A stretch of 64,000 nt of DNA from Chryseobacterium vrystaatense (GCF_000737765.1 NZ_JPRI01000006.1:124001-188000); one strand, 5' to 3'; counted from the first letter of the stretch, positions 8,466 through 16,791 are shown. A program made the numbers and translations. Notes: generated by a model from the sequence alone, not told the origin.

Positions 8466-9380
8466 TTAAGAGAGATTTTCACTCGACATACTGAGAAGTT
8501 CACGGGAAGATGCGCTTAATTTTTCGATCTCTTTTTTATTTCTGATTCCTGTTTTTTTATAGATATTTGATAAATGGGACGATAAGGCTTTCTCAGAAAT
8601 ATTGAGTCTGTTGCTGATTTCCGAATATTTTAAAGATGGATTATCAAGCAAAAGTGTTAATATTTCTGATTCTCTCGATGACAATTCATTAAATAAGCGT
8701 TCTTGTTTTATTTTTTTTCTTTTCGGATATAAAAAAAAGTCAATAGAACATACCAGAAACCCAAAACTGAAACAGGTCTGTTCAATCAGTTGATTATCTC
8801 CAAAAACGACAATTGTAGCTGGAAGAGATACCAACCCCAGAAAGCTCAAAAAACCATTAATATCATGAACCCGGAATAATACATGATCATTTTTTTTAAA
8901 TTTTTTATACTGCTGTCTGAAAACGCCAAAGAGCGCAAGCGAGAGTAAAGCTAAAAAGAAGCCCGGGAAGAATTGTCTGGATGTTTCAAGTGACTGCGTT
9001 ATTGTGTAGGGTAATATAAATAAAATGATCAGCGTTAACAATACGAAGATACCAATCCTTTCAAACGAGATCTTTTTGAAAAATGTGAGATTGTATTCAT
9101 TTTTAAGATACATTATATAATAATAGGCAACTCCTACTCCTACAGTCCATGCAAGAATGTTCTGGGCCATAGTATTAATTCCGAAATTTTTGTCAGGTAA
9201 AAGTCCTTCGACAACATTATAAACCAGCCCCGAAGACATCAGAGTCAGGTATTTTAAATAATAGGCCCTGTCTTTTCTTTTTTTGACGGCGAGTCCTAAT
9301 TGTAATACACAGATTGTTATAAAAAGCAGAAACAAAATGATGTATATAAATGTACTAAGATAAATTTCTGTATTAAACAT
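8466..9380 (-). CDS. Membrane-anchored LuxR-type transcriptional regulator
   Basis: This 304-residue protein has about six hydrophobic segments in residues 8-220 and a C-terminal LuxR/GerE helix-turn-helix (about 228-290, with SSRESEILTLLL, EISNRLNISEKALSSHLSNIYKKTG and the final helix). Membrane-embedded LuxR regulators of this kind are common in Flavobacteriia and are thought to sense envelope signals; no phosphoacceptor domain is present. Its start overlaps the end of the GNAT gene by 8 bases. It lies on the same strand just upstream of the RiPP precursor, so it is the best candidate regulator of that operon. The link to the CCCTTA repeats is inference. Confidence 0.85.
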   Translation of the reverse strand: MFNTEIYLSTFIYIILFLLFITICVLQLGLAVKKRKDRAYYLKYLTLMSSGLVYNVVEGLLPDKNFGINTMAQNILAWTVGVGVAYYYIMYLKNEYNLTFFKKISFERIGIFVLLTLIILFILPYTITQSLETSRQFFPGFFLALLSLALFGVFRQQYKKFKKNDHVLFRVHDINGFLSFLGLVSLPATIVVFGDNQLIEQTCFSFGFLVCSIDFFLYPKRKKIKQERLFNELSSRESEILTLLLDNPSLKYSEISNRLNISEKALSSHLSNIYKKTGIRNKKEIEKLSASSRELLSMSSENLS

Positions 9381-9951
9381 AGCTTAAAAAATATAAGGGA
9401 TAATCTAATTCTTGAGTCTCGTGAAAAATAGAAAAACCATTTTTTTGATAAAACCTCAGATTTTCGGGAGTTGTGGTTTCTACGTAAATCAATTTATTCG
9501 AATAAATTCTCATTGTTTCTTCCAATAGACGGGTACCTTTTCCTTTTCCCTGATCTTCAGGGATAACTCCCATGAGCCATAGATGGACAAAAGGTTCTTT
9601 TGGATGATGAGCTTTTATGAGCCTTTCACGGGTAAGAACCTTGGTGATTCTCGACAGACCGATACACTCCAGAACCAGCTGAATTTCAAGCATTATCTTT
9701 TTTATACCCGATTGCGATTTTTCCAGATATATAACACATGCTTTGCCATCATCACTCAGATATACATTTCCATAGTGAAGAGCTATATCCACCTGATACC
9801 GCATAAGTGCTTTCAATCTTTTTTTTCGGTCTCCCCCTTTCTTGACAACGAAATTAATAGAATTGGGGATCAGGATGTCAATAAAAGATTTGTACAGGAT
9901 ATCAACAGCTGCGTCTCTTTCTTTATAACTTACCTTTATCATTTTTATCAA
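9373..9951 (-). CDS. GNAT family N-acetyltransferase
   Basis: This 192-residue soluble protein carries the GNAT acetyl-CoA-binding motif at about residues 128-145 (LMGVIPEDQGKGKGTRLLEET), followed by YVETTTPENLRFYQKNGF, the usual beta-5 region. It has no signal peptide. It is translationally coupled to the membrane LuxR regulator. The start could be 9951 or the second methionine at 9942. Acetylation of the peptide, of a resistance target or of an unrelated small molecule are all possible; the substrate cannot be read from sequence. Confidence 0.8.
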   Translation of the reverse strand: MIKMIKVSYKERDAAVDILYKSFIDILIPNSINFVVKKGGDRKKRLKALMRYQVDIALHYGNVYLSDDGKACVIYLEKSQSGIKKIMLEIQLVLECIGLSRITKVLTRERLIKAHHPKEPFVHLWLMGVIPEDQGKGKGTRLLEETMRIYSNKLIYVETTTPENLRFYQKNGFSIFHETQELDYPLYFLSYV

Positions 9952-9997
9952 TACAATTTTTAGAAAACAAATAATAAGCGGTTAATATAAGTAATTT

Positions 9998-10092
9998 ATC
10001 ACTAATCAGTGATCGTGAGCCAGTAAAAATTTATACCAGATAATGCCCTGTAATTTCTGAATACTATATAATACAGCTCTATAATACAGTTC
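9998..10092. repeat. Short inverted repeat and 13-base tandem repeat upstream of the GNAT-regulator pair
   Basis: ATCACT and AGTGAT (9998-10013) form a 6-bp inverted repeat with a 4-base spacer. Further upstream TATAATACAG is repeated with a 13-base period (10067-10079 and 10080-10092, one mismatch). These lie in the 233-base gap before tilS, in which no gene is seen. Function unknown. Confidence 0.35.
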
Positions 10093-10184
10093 TGGCTAAG
10101 ATGTTAATTTTATATCAAATAGTATTTCCCATTCTAATAAATGGACAATAGAGAAGTTTAGAAACTAGGTATAAAGGCAAAGAA

Positions 10185-11510
10185 TTATTGAAATTCCTGA
10201 TCCTTAAAATAAATTCTTAGAAGAAGTTTGGTTTCTTTGCTGGCAACAAAACGTTTATCCTGACGGAAAGGCAAGATTCCCACTACTGTATTGTTTCCGT
10301 CGCACAGTATCCATGTTTTGGTCCTGATGGTAACAGATAATTTTTCGTCTCTTAAAAATTTAGAAACTTTCTTTTTACCCGAAAACCCTAAAGGATAAAA
10401 AATATCCCCATTCCGCAGTTTTCTTAAATGCAAAGGAAACTGCAGTGTCGCGGCATCTAAACTCCATTCAAAATTAGTTGGTACCACCAAATTTTTTTCA
10501 ACCATATCTGCAAGGTTGATACTGACTGAATTTTGAGAATCATCAAAATTTTCCATCACAAGGATCTCATCTCTGGTAATCACTTCTGCATTTTTATCGG
10601 TGAAAATTAATTCGTTACGACCAATTATCAGCTGGAATTTTTTTGAAAAAAAAGTGCTGCCGTTTTCAGATATGAAGATTTTGGGAATTTCCTCTTCTTT
10701 GTCAAACCCGTACTTTTTTAAAATTTCAAATTTTACGAAATCGCTTTCAAGAGACAGCCTGTCGCGGGATAAAATAATATAATCATTATTGGGTATAGTG
10801 AGTTGATGCTCTATAGCATCAATTTGCTGGCTGACAAATTCTCTGGTCTGATTCAGGTACGAAGAACTTTTTTTGAAGTTTTCCAGAAAATGATCGTTTG
10901 TTTCTAATAGCTTGGGTACTATTTCGTTTCTGATTTTGTTTCTCAGATAATCACTTTTTTTATTGGAAAGATCTTCCCGGAAATCAATATGATTTTCTTC
11001 AGCATATTCATAGATTTCTTTTTTGGAAAAACTTAAAAGTGGACGAAGTGTTTTATTGCTGCAGGCTGGAATTCCACTGAGCCCGTTGATTCCGGAAGCT
11101 TTGGAGAGATTGATGATAAACGTTTCCAGCTGGTCATTCAGATGATGTGCTGTAACCAGAAATTCAAGTTTTTCCTGATCCTGAATTTCCCTGAAAAAAC
11201 GATAACGGAGTTCTCTGGCCCAAAGCTGGATCGAATTTTCCGGTTTTTTATCTTTCTCTGAAACTTCATAGAGGTGGAAGGGAATATGATTTTTCTCACA
11301 AAAATCCTGAACCGTTTTCTGATCGAGATCTGAGTCTTCGCCACGGAGTTTATAATTGATGTGGGCAACCTGATAAGTAAGTCCTAAACCCTGAAATAAA
11401 GAGGCTAAAACCATAGAATCGGCACCGCCGCTTACCGCCAGAAGATAGCCGTGGTTTTCCGGATTCCGGACAAGGTTTTCAAGCTGATTTTTAAAACTGA
11501 ATTTTTCCAA
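10185..11510 (-). CDS. tilS: tRNA(Ile)-lysidine synthetase TilS
   Basis: This 441-residue cytosolic enzyme converts cytidine 34 of tRNA-Ile(CAU) to lysidine, using ATP and lysine. The PP-loop SGGADS lies at residues 27-32. The N-terminal ATP-pyrophosphatase domain includes AHINYKLRGEDSD and TAHHLNDQLETF; the C-terminal substrate-binding part includes GDIFYPLGFSGKKKVSKFLRDEK. The length is normal for the family. The start appears to be TTG at 11510, since the next in-frame ATG falls inside the catalytic domain. It is divergent from the OmpA gene across a 90-base gap with promoter boxes for both directions. Confidence 0.95.
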   Translation of the reverse strand: MEKFSFKNQLENLVRNPENHGYLLAVSGGADSMVLASLFQGLGLTYQVAHINYKLRGEDSDLDQKTVQDFCEKNHIPFHLYEVSEKDKKPENSIQLWARELRYRFFREIQDQEKLEFLVTAHHLNDQLETFIINLSKASGINGLSGIPACSNKTLRPLLSFSKKEIYEYAEENHIDFREDLSNKKSDYLRNKIRNEIVPKLLETNDHFLENFKKSSSYLNQTREFVSQQIDAIEHQLTIPNNDYIILSRDRLSLESDFVKFEILKKYGFDKEEEIPKIFISENGSTFFSKKFQLIIGRNELIFTDKNAEVITRDEILVMENFDDSQNSVSINLADMVEKNLVVPTNFEWSLDAATLQFPLHLRKLRNGDIFYPLGFSGKKKVSKFLRDEKLSVTIRTKTWILCDGNNTVVGILPFRQDKRFVASKETKLLLRIYFKDQEFQ

Positions 11511-11536
11511 GATGTCTGTTGGGAATTTCTTTTATG

Positions 11537-11578
11537 CAAAGATAATCCATAAAATTCAATTCAATTTTCCTAACTTTG
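11537..11578. promoter_or_regulatory. Divergent promoter boxes of tilS and the OmpA lipoprotein gene
   Basis: TATCTTTG reads on the minus strand at 11544-11537, 27 bases from the tilS start. TAACTTTG reads on the plus strand at 11571-11578, 22 bases before the OmpA ATG. Both fit the Bacteroidota -7 consensus TAnnTTTG. A good -33 element was not seen for either. Confidence 0.5.
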
Positions 11579-11600
11579 ATTCGTCTAAAAATGATTACTT

Positions 11601-12434
11601 ATGAAGATTATTAAAATTTTAGCAGTTTCTGCGATGGCGTTGGGATTGACCTCTTGTGTCAGTAAAAAGCAGTATGATTCTTTAAGCTCAAATTATAAGC
11701 AGTGTATTGAAAATATTGGAGAAAGACAAAGAGAAATTCAGGATTTGAAGTCTCAGAACTCTGCATTGTCAGGGGAGAATAATCTTTTAAAAAGCCAGCA
11801 CGATGCTTTGAAATCGTCTTTGGATGCATGTCTTTCAAATACGGGGAAAAGCTCTGCTAATATTGATAAACTGGTAGGAGAGATCAATGCTTCAAACTCA
11901 TATATCAAACAGCTGATCTCAAATAATGCGAAGAATGACAGTCTGAATATGGCGTTGTCTAACAAGCTGAAAAGATCTCTGGATAATGTAACAGATGACG
12001 ATGTACAGGTGAAGGTATTGAAAGGAGTGGTGATGATTTCACTTTCAGATAAGATGCTTTATAAAACAGGGGACTACAATGTGTTGCCTGCCGCTCAGGA
12101 AGTATTGGGAAAAGTAGCTAAAGTAATCAATGATTACGATAAATATTCTGTACTGATTGAAGGTAATACAGATAATGCTCCATTAAGTTCTCCTAACTTG
12201 CCAAGAGACAACTGGGATCTTTCTGCATTGAGAGGAACCTCTATTGCAAAGGTACTTCAAACTCAGTTTGGTGTAGATCCGGCAAGAATCACAGCAGGTG
12301 GACGTTCTGAATACAATCCTAAAGCAACGAATATGAGTGTTTCGGGAAGAGCAGAAAACAGAAGAACGGAGATCATCATTATGCCTAAGCTTGATGAATT
12401 CATGAAATTAATGGATATTGCTCCTAAGAAGTAA
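11601..12434 (+). CDS. OmpA family lipoprotein
   Basis: This 277-residue protein has a lipoprotein signal with lipobox LTSC (Cys19), a long coiled-coil region (about 25-125, repeated Ser/Asn/Leu heptads) and a C-terminal OmpA peptidoglycan-binding domain (about 135-265). The last contains the typical GNTDNAPL and ALRGTSIAKVLQ, then RITAGGRSEYNPKATN and the NRRTEI motif. It should anchor the outer membrane to peptidoglycan. It is monocistronic, with its own -7 box upstream and a strong terminator downstream. It resembles the widespread flavobacterial OmpA/MotB lipoproteins; no specific named gene is claimed. Confidence 0.9.
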   Translation: MKIIKILAVSAMALGLTSCVSKKQYDSLSSNYKQCIENIGERQREIQDLKSQNSALSGENNLLKSQHDALKSSLDACLSNTGKSSANIDKLVGEINASNSYIKQLISNNAKNDSLNMALSNKLKRSLDNVTDDDVQVKVLKGVVMISLSDKMLYKTGDYNVLPAAQEVLGKVAKVINDYDKYSVLIEGNTDNAPLSSPNLPRDNWDLSALRGTSIAKVLQTQFGVDPARITAGGRSEYNPKATNMSVSGRAENRRTEIIIMPKLDEFMKLMDIAPKK

Positions 12435-12457
12435 TTGAAACATAAAACATATCAAAA

Positions 12458-12493
12458 AAATAAATCCCGAAGTAATTCGGGATTTATTTTTTT
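12458..12493. terminator. Rho-independent terminator after the OmpA gene
   Basis: AAATAAATCCCGAA (12458-12471) pairs with TTCGGGATTTATTT (12476-12489) around a GTAA loop and runs into T residues. It has A and T runs on both sides, so it could also serve the small minus-strand frame that ends at 12496. Confidence 0.85.
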
Positions 12494-12495
12494 AG

Positions 12496-12651
12496 TCAAA
12501 TTAATTCTTCTTTTTTCAATAACGAGATAATTCGCTGCAAAAATGAATTGGATATTTCGGTCTTAGTTTTTTGGGACGAAGAATCCGCCTTGCCTTTCGG
12601 CCCTGCGGTCTTCTGATTCTCAATGTTATTTAGTTTTTCCTCTGCATTCAT
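12496..12651 (-). CDS. Small hypothetical protein
   Basis: A 51-residue frame starts at ATG 12651, preceded by an AAGGAA stretch. It is polar and Lys/Gln/Ser-rich in the first 35 residues and ends in an amphipathic helix-like segment (SFLQRIISLLKKEELI). There is no signal peptide, double-glycine site or recognised domain. A longer frame to 12744 has unlikely, Cys-rich N-terminal sequence. It abuts a shared terminator, which mildly supports a real convergent gene. Low certainty. The gap from here to 13022 (about 370 bases) shows only AT-rich sequence and the upstream region of the peptide gene. Confidence 0.35.
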   Translation of the reverse strand: MNAEEKLNNIENQKTAGPKGKADSSSQKTKTEISNSFLQRIISLLKKEELI

Positions 12652-13022
12652 TTCCTTTTTTCTTAGTGTTTTTACCCCTTGTTCTCTGCAAATGTATAAC
12701 TCTATTTGACACAAACATATCCGTGTTTTTACGGTATTTTGCATCGTGGTTTTCCCGGGGATTACTGAATTAGTGTTTCCTTATTAACGAAATAAATAGT
12801 CTGTAATGCGTTGTTTCACGCATAAACAAAAGGGAAAATATAATAGGTGAGGAACTATGAGTGCAATATCTGTTATTGATTTAATAAGTGATTGATGGTT
12901 TATATTAATTATATTATTCATTTAAAAAAGAATGTTTATATTTAAATCTCCTTAAAGAGATATAAAATATAGAGCGATCCGAAAATCTTAAAGAGTAGGA
13001 AATTAATACTAAATCAAACAAT

Positions 13023-13175
13023 ATGAAAAATCAAAAAAAACTTTCAAGAGAACAAATGAAAAATGTACAGGGTGCTATCAGAGACTGTAATCCCCAGATA
13101 ATTTGTCGTGTTACTAAAGACTGTTGTCCGGGTTGGGTATGTGGTTCACCAGGTCAGTATTGTATAGCTCTGTAA
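13023..13175 (+). CDS. Bacteriocin-like secreted peptide with six cysteines in knottin order
   Basis: A 50-residue product. Residues 1-18 form a double-glycine-type leader (KKLSREQMKNVQGA; G17-A18 in place of Gly-Gly), as in the bacteriocin-like ComC-type leaders common in Chryseobacterium. The 32-residue mature part has six Cys at 22, 28, 34, 35, 40 and 47. This C-x5-C-x5-CC-x4-C-x6-C order falls within the inhibitor cystine knot consensus. No maturation or export gene is adjacent; the nearest suitable processor is the C39 exporter at 2765-4945. It has its own downstream terminator, so it looks like an independent short transcript. Antimicrobial or signalling function is inferred. Confidence 0.75.
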   Translation: MKNQKKLSREQMKNVQGAIRDCNPQIICRVTKDCCPGWVCGSPGQYCIAL

Positions 13176-13194
13176 TGGAGCAGTAAATATTTGG

Positions 13195-13226
13195 AAAGGA
13201 GGGAAATTTATTTCTCTCCTTTTTTA
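13195..13226 (+). terminator. Terminator of the six-cysteine peptide gene
   Basis: A 12-bp stem (13195-13206 with 13211-13222, one G-T pair) closes a 4-base loop and is followed by T residues. It lies 20 bases after the stop codon. Confidence 0.8.
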
Positions 13227-13298
13227 TGGGTAGTAAATAGAGATATGGAATTCAAAAAGGAATTTTAAAATTGTTAAATTTGTTTAAATAAAAATTTT

Positions 13299-13946
13299 AT
13301 GAGCTTTTTTGAAGAAAAAAATCCTGAAATGGACAGGTATCTGGAAACACATGCTTCCACAGAACCTGAAATTCTGAAAAAACTGAGAAGAGAGACCTTT
13401 CAGAAAACAACCCAGCCTCACATGATATCTGGATATCAGCAGGGAAGACTTCTGACGATCATTTCCCAAATGCTGCAACCTGAAAATGTACTGGAAATAG
13501 GAACTTTTACAGGCTATGCTACACTTTGTCTGACATCGGGTCTGGCTAAAGGCGGAAAAATCACGACATTGGATGTGAATGAAGATCTTGCTTATCTGCC
13601 AAAAAAATACTTTTCAGAAAGTGAATATGCAGAACAGATTGATTTCAGACTTCAGGATGCCAAAGAATTTTTAAGGGAAACCGATCAGATTTTTGATCTT
13701 GTCTTTATTGATGCTGATAAGGAAAACTATGCAGAATATTTTAGGCTCATCAAGCCCAGAACAAAATCAGGTTCTGTCGTGATGTTTGATAATGTGCTGT
13801 GGTATGGAAAAGTACTGGAGGAAAATCCTAAACAGAAATCTACACAGGTCATCAAAGAACTGAATGATTTGATTGCAAAAGACGACGATTTTGAAAATCT
13901 TATTTTACCTTTGCGTGATGGAGTGAATTTTCTGAGAAGAAAATAA
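13299..13946 (+). CDS. O-methyltransferase (catechol/caffeoyl-CoA type, family 3)
   Basis: This 215-residue SAM-dependent class I methyltransferase has motif I EIGTFTGYATLCL (about residues 66-78), the acidic motif II ITTLDVNEDL, and the metal-site-like FIDADKENY and MFDNVLWYGKV segments of divalent-metal-dependent O-methyltransferases. Length is typical. It methylates a hydroxyl of a small catechol-like acceptor in known relatives; the acceptor here is unknown. It opens a run of plus-strand genes continuing with the NlpC/P60 protein 65 bases downstream. Confidence 0.88.
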   Translation: MSFFEEKNPEMDRYLETHASTEPEILKKLRRETFQKTTQPHMISGYQQGRLLTIISQMLQPENVLEIGTFTGYATLCLTSGLAKGGKITTLDVNEDLAYLPKKYFSESEYAEQIDFRLQDAKEFLRETDQIFDLVFIDADKENYAEYFRLIKPRTKSGSVVMFDNVLWYGKVLEENPKQKSTQVIKELNDLIAKDDDFENLILPLRDGVNFLRRK

Positions 13947-14011
13947 GATATCAGACACCAGCAACAGGTATATCTAAAAACTGTTGTCTTAAATCTATCA
14001 TCTAAAAAATT

Positions 14012-14728
14012 ATGAATAAAGGAATTTGTAACGTTACAGTAGCACCAGTTCGCGCAGAAAATTCTGACAAGGCGGAAATTGTTACAGAAATATTGTTTGG
14101 AGAAAGTGCAGATATTTTGGAAGCGGTTAAAAACTGGACCAGAATAAAAATGCACTATGATGGATATGAAGGATGGATAGATACCAAACAGCTAAAGCCT
14201 GTAACAGACGAAGAACTGGCTAAAAGAAAAGTGACCGTAGTCACTGAGGATTTCGCTTCAGTATTGATGAATGATGGCAAAACACTTCTTTCAATGGGGT
14301 CTGAAGTAGAATTTCCGGCAGTTGCTTCAAGAAGGAGTCATGATCTTCGCGAAAGTATTGCGATGGCAGCCCGAGAATTTCTTAACGTTCCTTACCTATG
14401 GGGTGGAAAAAGCTTTTTTGCTGTAGACTGTTCAGGTTTTACACAGCTGGTATACAAGATACATGATATTAAATTGCCCAGAGATACTTATCAGCAGGCG
14501 GAAGTAGGAGTGCCTTTAACTTTTGTTGAAGAAAGTCAGCCGGGAGATTTAGCTTTCTTTGAAAATCCTGAGGGTAAAATTATTCATGTAGGCATTATGC
14601 TGGAAAACCAGAAAATTATTCATGCCTCCGGAAAAGTGAGAATAGATATTCTTGATTCTACGGGGATCTTCAATAAAGAAATGAATAAGCATACCCATAA
14701 ACTGAGAGTGATCAAAAACGTACTTTAG
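14012..14728 (+). CDS. SH3-domain NlpC/P60 (C40) peptidase
   Basis: This 238-residue protein has a bacterial SH3-like domain pair (about 1-105) and a C-terminal NlpC/P60 domain with catalytic C140 in VDCSGF, H192 in IIHVGIML and H204 in IIHASGK. Such enzymes cleave gamma-D-Glu-diaminopimelate bonds in murein or its peptides. No signal peptide is visible (N-terminus MNKGICNVTVAPVRAE), so it probably acts in the cytoplasm on recycled murein peptides, like other unsignalled SH3-C40 hydrolases. A missed upstream start is unlikely because the SH3 fold begins at once. Confidence 0.88.
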   Translation: MNKGICNVTVAPVRAENSDKAEIVTEILFGESADILEAVKNWTRIKMHYDGYEGWIDTKQLKPVTDEELAKRKVTVVTEDFASVLMNDGKTLLSMGSEVEFPAVASRRSHDLRESIAMAAREFLNVPYLWGGKSFFAVDCSGFTQLVYKIHDIKLPRDTYQQAEVGVPLTFVEESQPGDLAFFENPEGKIIHVGIMLENQKIIHASGKVRIDILDSTGIFNKEMNKHTHKLRVIKNVL

Positions 14729-14744
14729 CTTCAATACAGTTCGG

Positions 14745-15212
14745 ATGGAGAATATTATTTTTACAGCTTTTGATATTTTTAATTTTGGACTGGTTGTTTT
14801 TTTCTGGTGGTTTACCTTAAAGAATTACAAAAGTTTACCTAAAAGAATTCCTGTACATTTCGATTTTGATGGGAAGGCTGATCACTTTGGGAGTAAAAGA
14901 AGTTCTTTTTTAACTCCAATGCTTGGAACGGCCTTGTATTTTTTCTTTTTAGGTGCAGTAAGGCATCCTCAGACCATTAATTTTCCGATTGAAATTACAG
15001 ATCACAACAGTAGTATGCAGTTTCTGATTGTTAAAATATTTATCAGATGGCTGTTCTTTCTGACTATGCTTATTTTTATGAACGGGCAGGATTATATGTT
15101 CAGATATTCCTTTGATGACACCGTAAAGCCTAAAGTTCCGCTGCCGGCATCTGTTTTAGCTGTAATTGGCAGCATGATCGCTGTTTTTATTTTGATAGCC
15201 CAATTCACATGA
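14745..15212 (+). CDS. DUF1648 domain membrane protein
   Basis: This 155-residue protein has four predicted membrane helices (about residues 5-24, 60-75, 92-110 and 133-152). The DUF1648 signature LPKRIPVHFDFDGKADHFGSK lies right after the first helix. Function of the family is unknown; members occur with SdpI-like immunity proteins or alone. Its stop overlaps the start of the cupin gene by 4 bases, so the two are cotranslated. It follows the C40 peptidase by 16 bases. Confidence 0.8.
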   Translation: MENIIFTAFDIFNFGLVVFFWWFTLKNYKSLPKRIPVHFDFDGKADHFGSKRSSFLTPMLGTALYFFFLGAVRHPQTINFPIEITDHNSSMQFLIVKIFIRWLFFLTMLIFMNGQDYMFRYSFDDTVKPKVPLPASVLAVIGSMIAVFILIAQFT

Positions 15213-15553
15213 TACATTCCAAAGATAATTCAAAGTATTATAGCTGGGGAAACAGCTGTGAAAGCTGGGTCTTGAATGATTCCACGAATCTTTCTGTAAA
15301 ACAGGAAAAAATGCCTTCAGGAACGGCTGAAAAACTACATTTCCATGAAGCAGCAGAGCAGGTGTTTTATATTTTAAGAGGAGAGGCTATATTTGATATT
15401 AACGATGAAAAGTTTTCTGTAAAGGCAGGAGAAAGTATTTCCGTTCAGCCTCAATCAAAACATTTTATAGCTAATGAATCTCAGGATGAACTGGAATTCC
15501 TTGTAATCTCCAGTCCATCGACTCATAATGACCGAATTGAAATTGAAAAATAA
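15209..15553 (+). CDS. Cupin domain protein
   Basis: This 114-residue single-domain protein has cupin motif 1 (LHFHEAAEQVFYILRGEA, residues 44-61, with H45, H47 and E51 as likely metal ligands) and motif 2 (ISVQPQSKHFIANES, with H84). Small stand-alone cupins bind a metal and a small ligand; no specific reaction can be inferred. It overlaps the DUF1648 gene by 4 bases and is 5 bases before waaA, so it belongs to the same operon. Confidence 0.85.
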   Translation: MIHSKDNSKYYSWGNSCESWVLNDSTNLSVKQEKMPSGTAEKLHFHEAAEQVFYILRGEAIFDINDEKFSVKAGESISVQPQSKHFIANESQDELEFLVISSPSTHNDRIEIEK

Positions 15554-15558
15554 CTAAA

Positions 15559-16791
15559 ATGTCTTTCCTATACAATATATTTATCAGTCTTCTCATCTTC
15601 GGAATGAAGGTCTTTGCCTTGTTTAATGACAAAACTAAAAAAGGAGTTGAGGGAAGGAAACAGTCCCTGAATAAGGTAAAAGAATCATTTTCACCCTCAG
15701 ATAAAGTGATCTGGATGCATGCCGCCAGTCTGGGTGAGTATGAGCAGGGACTTCCTGTGTTGGAAAAACTTAAAGAAAAATATCCTGATTATAAGATCCT
15801 GGTGACTTTCTTTTCACCTTCAGGGTATGAAAATGTTATTAAAAAGAAACATATTGCAGATGTAATGTGTTATCTCCCTTTTGATAAAAAACGTACTGTA
15901 AAAGAATTTATTTCCCAGTTTGAAACGAAATTGTTTTTTACGGTTAAATACGATTATTGGTATCACCTTCTGGCTGCGCTGAAACATAACGGCGCTAAGA
16001 TCTATGTGATCTCAGCTTTGTTCTATGAAAGGCAGGCCTTTTTTACTTCTTACGGAAAATGGTTTGTAAAACAGCTTAAAAAAAATGTAGACTGGTTTTT
16101 TCACCAAACCGAATTCTCTTTTGCGTTAGCCAAGAGTATCGGTCTCGGTAATTCTTCGGTAACAGGAGATACGAGATTCGATAGGGTAAAACAGCTGAGA
16201 GTACGCGATAATCATGTAGATTTTATTTCAGAATTTCTGGGAGATCGTCAGGCGCTAGTCTTTGGGAGTTCATGGCAGGCAGAGGAAAAAATGGCGGCTG
16301 TTATTTGGCAGAAGAACAGAAATGTGAAAATAATTATAGCTCCTCATGATCTAAAAAGAGTTTCGCATCTTAAACAAACTTTTCCGAATGCTTTATTATA
16401 TAGTGAAATCAGAGATACTCCATCCGGAATTCCAGATGCCCAGCTTTTAATTATCGACAGCATCGGTTTATTGTCAAAACTCTATTCTTACGCAGATATA
16501 GCTGTAGTGGGAGGAGGTTTTCATGATGCTGGACTCCACAATATCTTGGAGGCTGCAACGTTTGGTGTTCCTGTAGTCTTTGGAAATCATTACAGAAAAA
16601 ACCCTGAGGCAGACGACCTGACTGCTTTTAACGGAGGGAAATCTTTTGCAGAAGAATATGCGGCAGCAGACTTTGTCCTGTTTCTACTTAATAATAAAGA
16701 AGAACTCCAGGATATGTCTGACAACGCCCAAAAGTTTATCGATGGAAAACCTGATGCCACTAAGCTTATTCTGAATAAAATTTTATCTTAA
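15559..16791 (+). CDS. waaA: 3-deoxy-D-manno-octulosonic acid transferase (Kdo transferase)
   Basis: This 410-residue inner-membrane-anchored glycosyltransferase (GT30) adds Kdo to lipid IVA in lipid A core synthesis. It has an N-terminal membrane anchor (1-18), the acceptor-side motif WMHAASLGEYEQGLPVL with the conserved GE pair, FFSPSGYE, and a C-terminal donor-binding segment VVGGGFHDAGLHNILEAATFGVPVVFG. Length fits the family. Its stop overlaps the convergent gene at 16783 by 9 bases. lpxB, from the same pathway, is encoded far away at 58983. Confidence 0.95.
   Translation: MSFLYNIFISLLIFGMKVFALFNDKTKKGVEGRKQSLNKVKESFSPSDKVIWMHAASLGEYEQGLPVLEKLKEKYPDYKILVTFFSPSGYENVIKKKHIADVMCYLPFDKKRTVKEFISQFETKLFFTVKYDYWYHLLAALKHNGAKIYVISALFYERQAFFTSYGKWFVKQLKKNVDWFFHQTEFSFALAKSIGLGNSSVTGDTRFDRVKQLRVRDNHVDFISEFLGDRQALVFGSSWQAEEKMAAVIWQKNRNVKIIIAPHDLKRVSHLKQTFPNALLYSEIRDTPSGIPDAQLLIIDSIGLLSKLYSYADIAVVGGGFHDAGLHNILEAATFGVPVVFGNHYRKNPEADDLTAFNGGKSFAEEYAAADFVLFLLNNKEELQDMSDNAQKFIDGKPDATKLILNKILS

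Noticed and set aside
13727..14155. A 142-codon minus-strand frame across the O-methyltransferase and NlpC/P60 genes
   Set aside because: It covers the ends of two clear plus-strand genes and reads as a Phe/Ser-rich non-protein.
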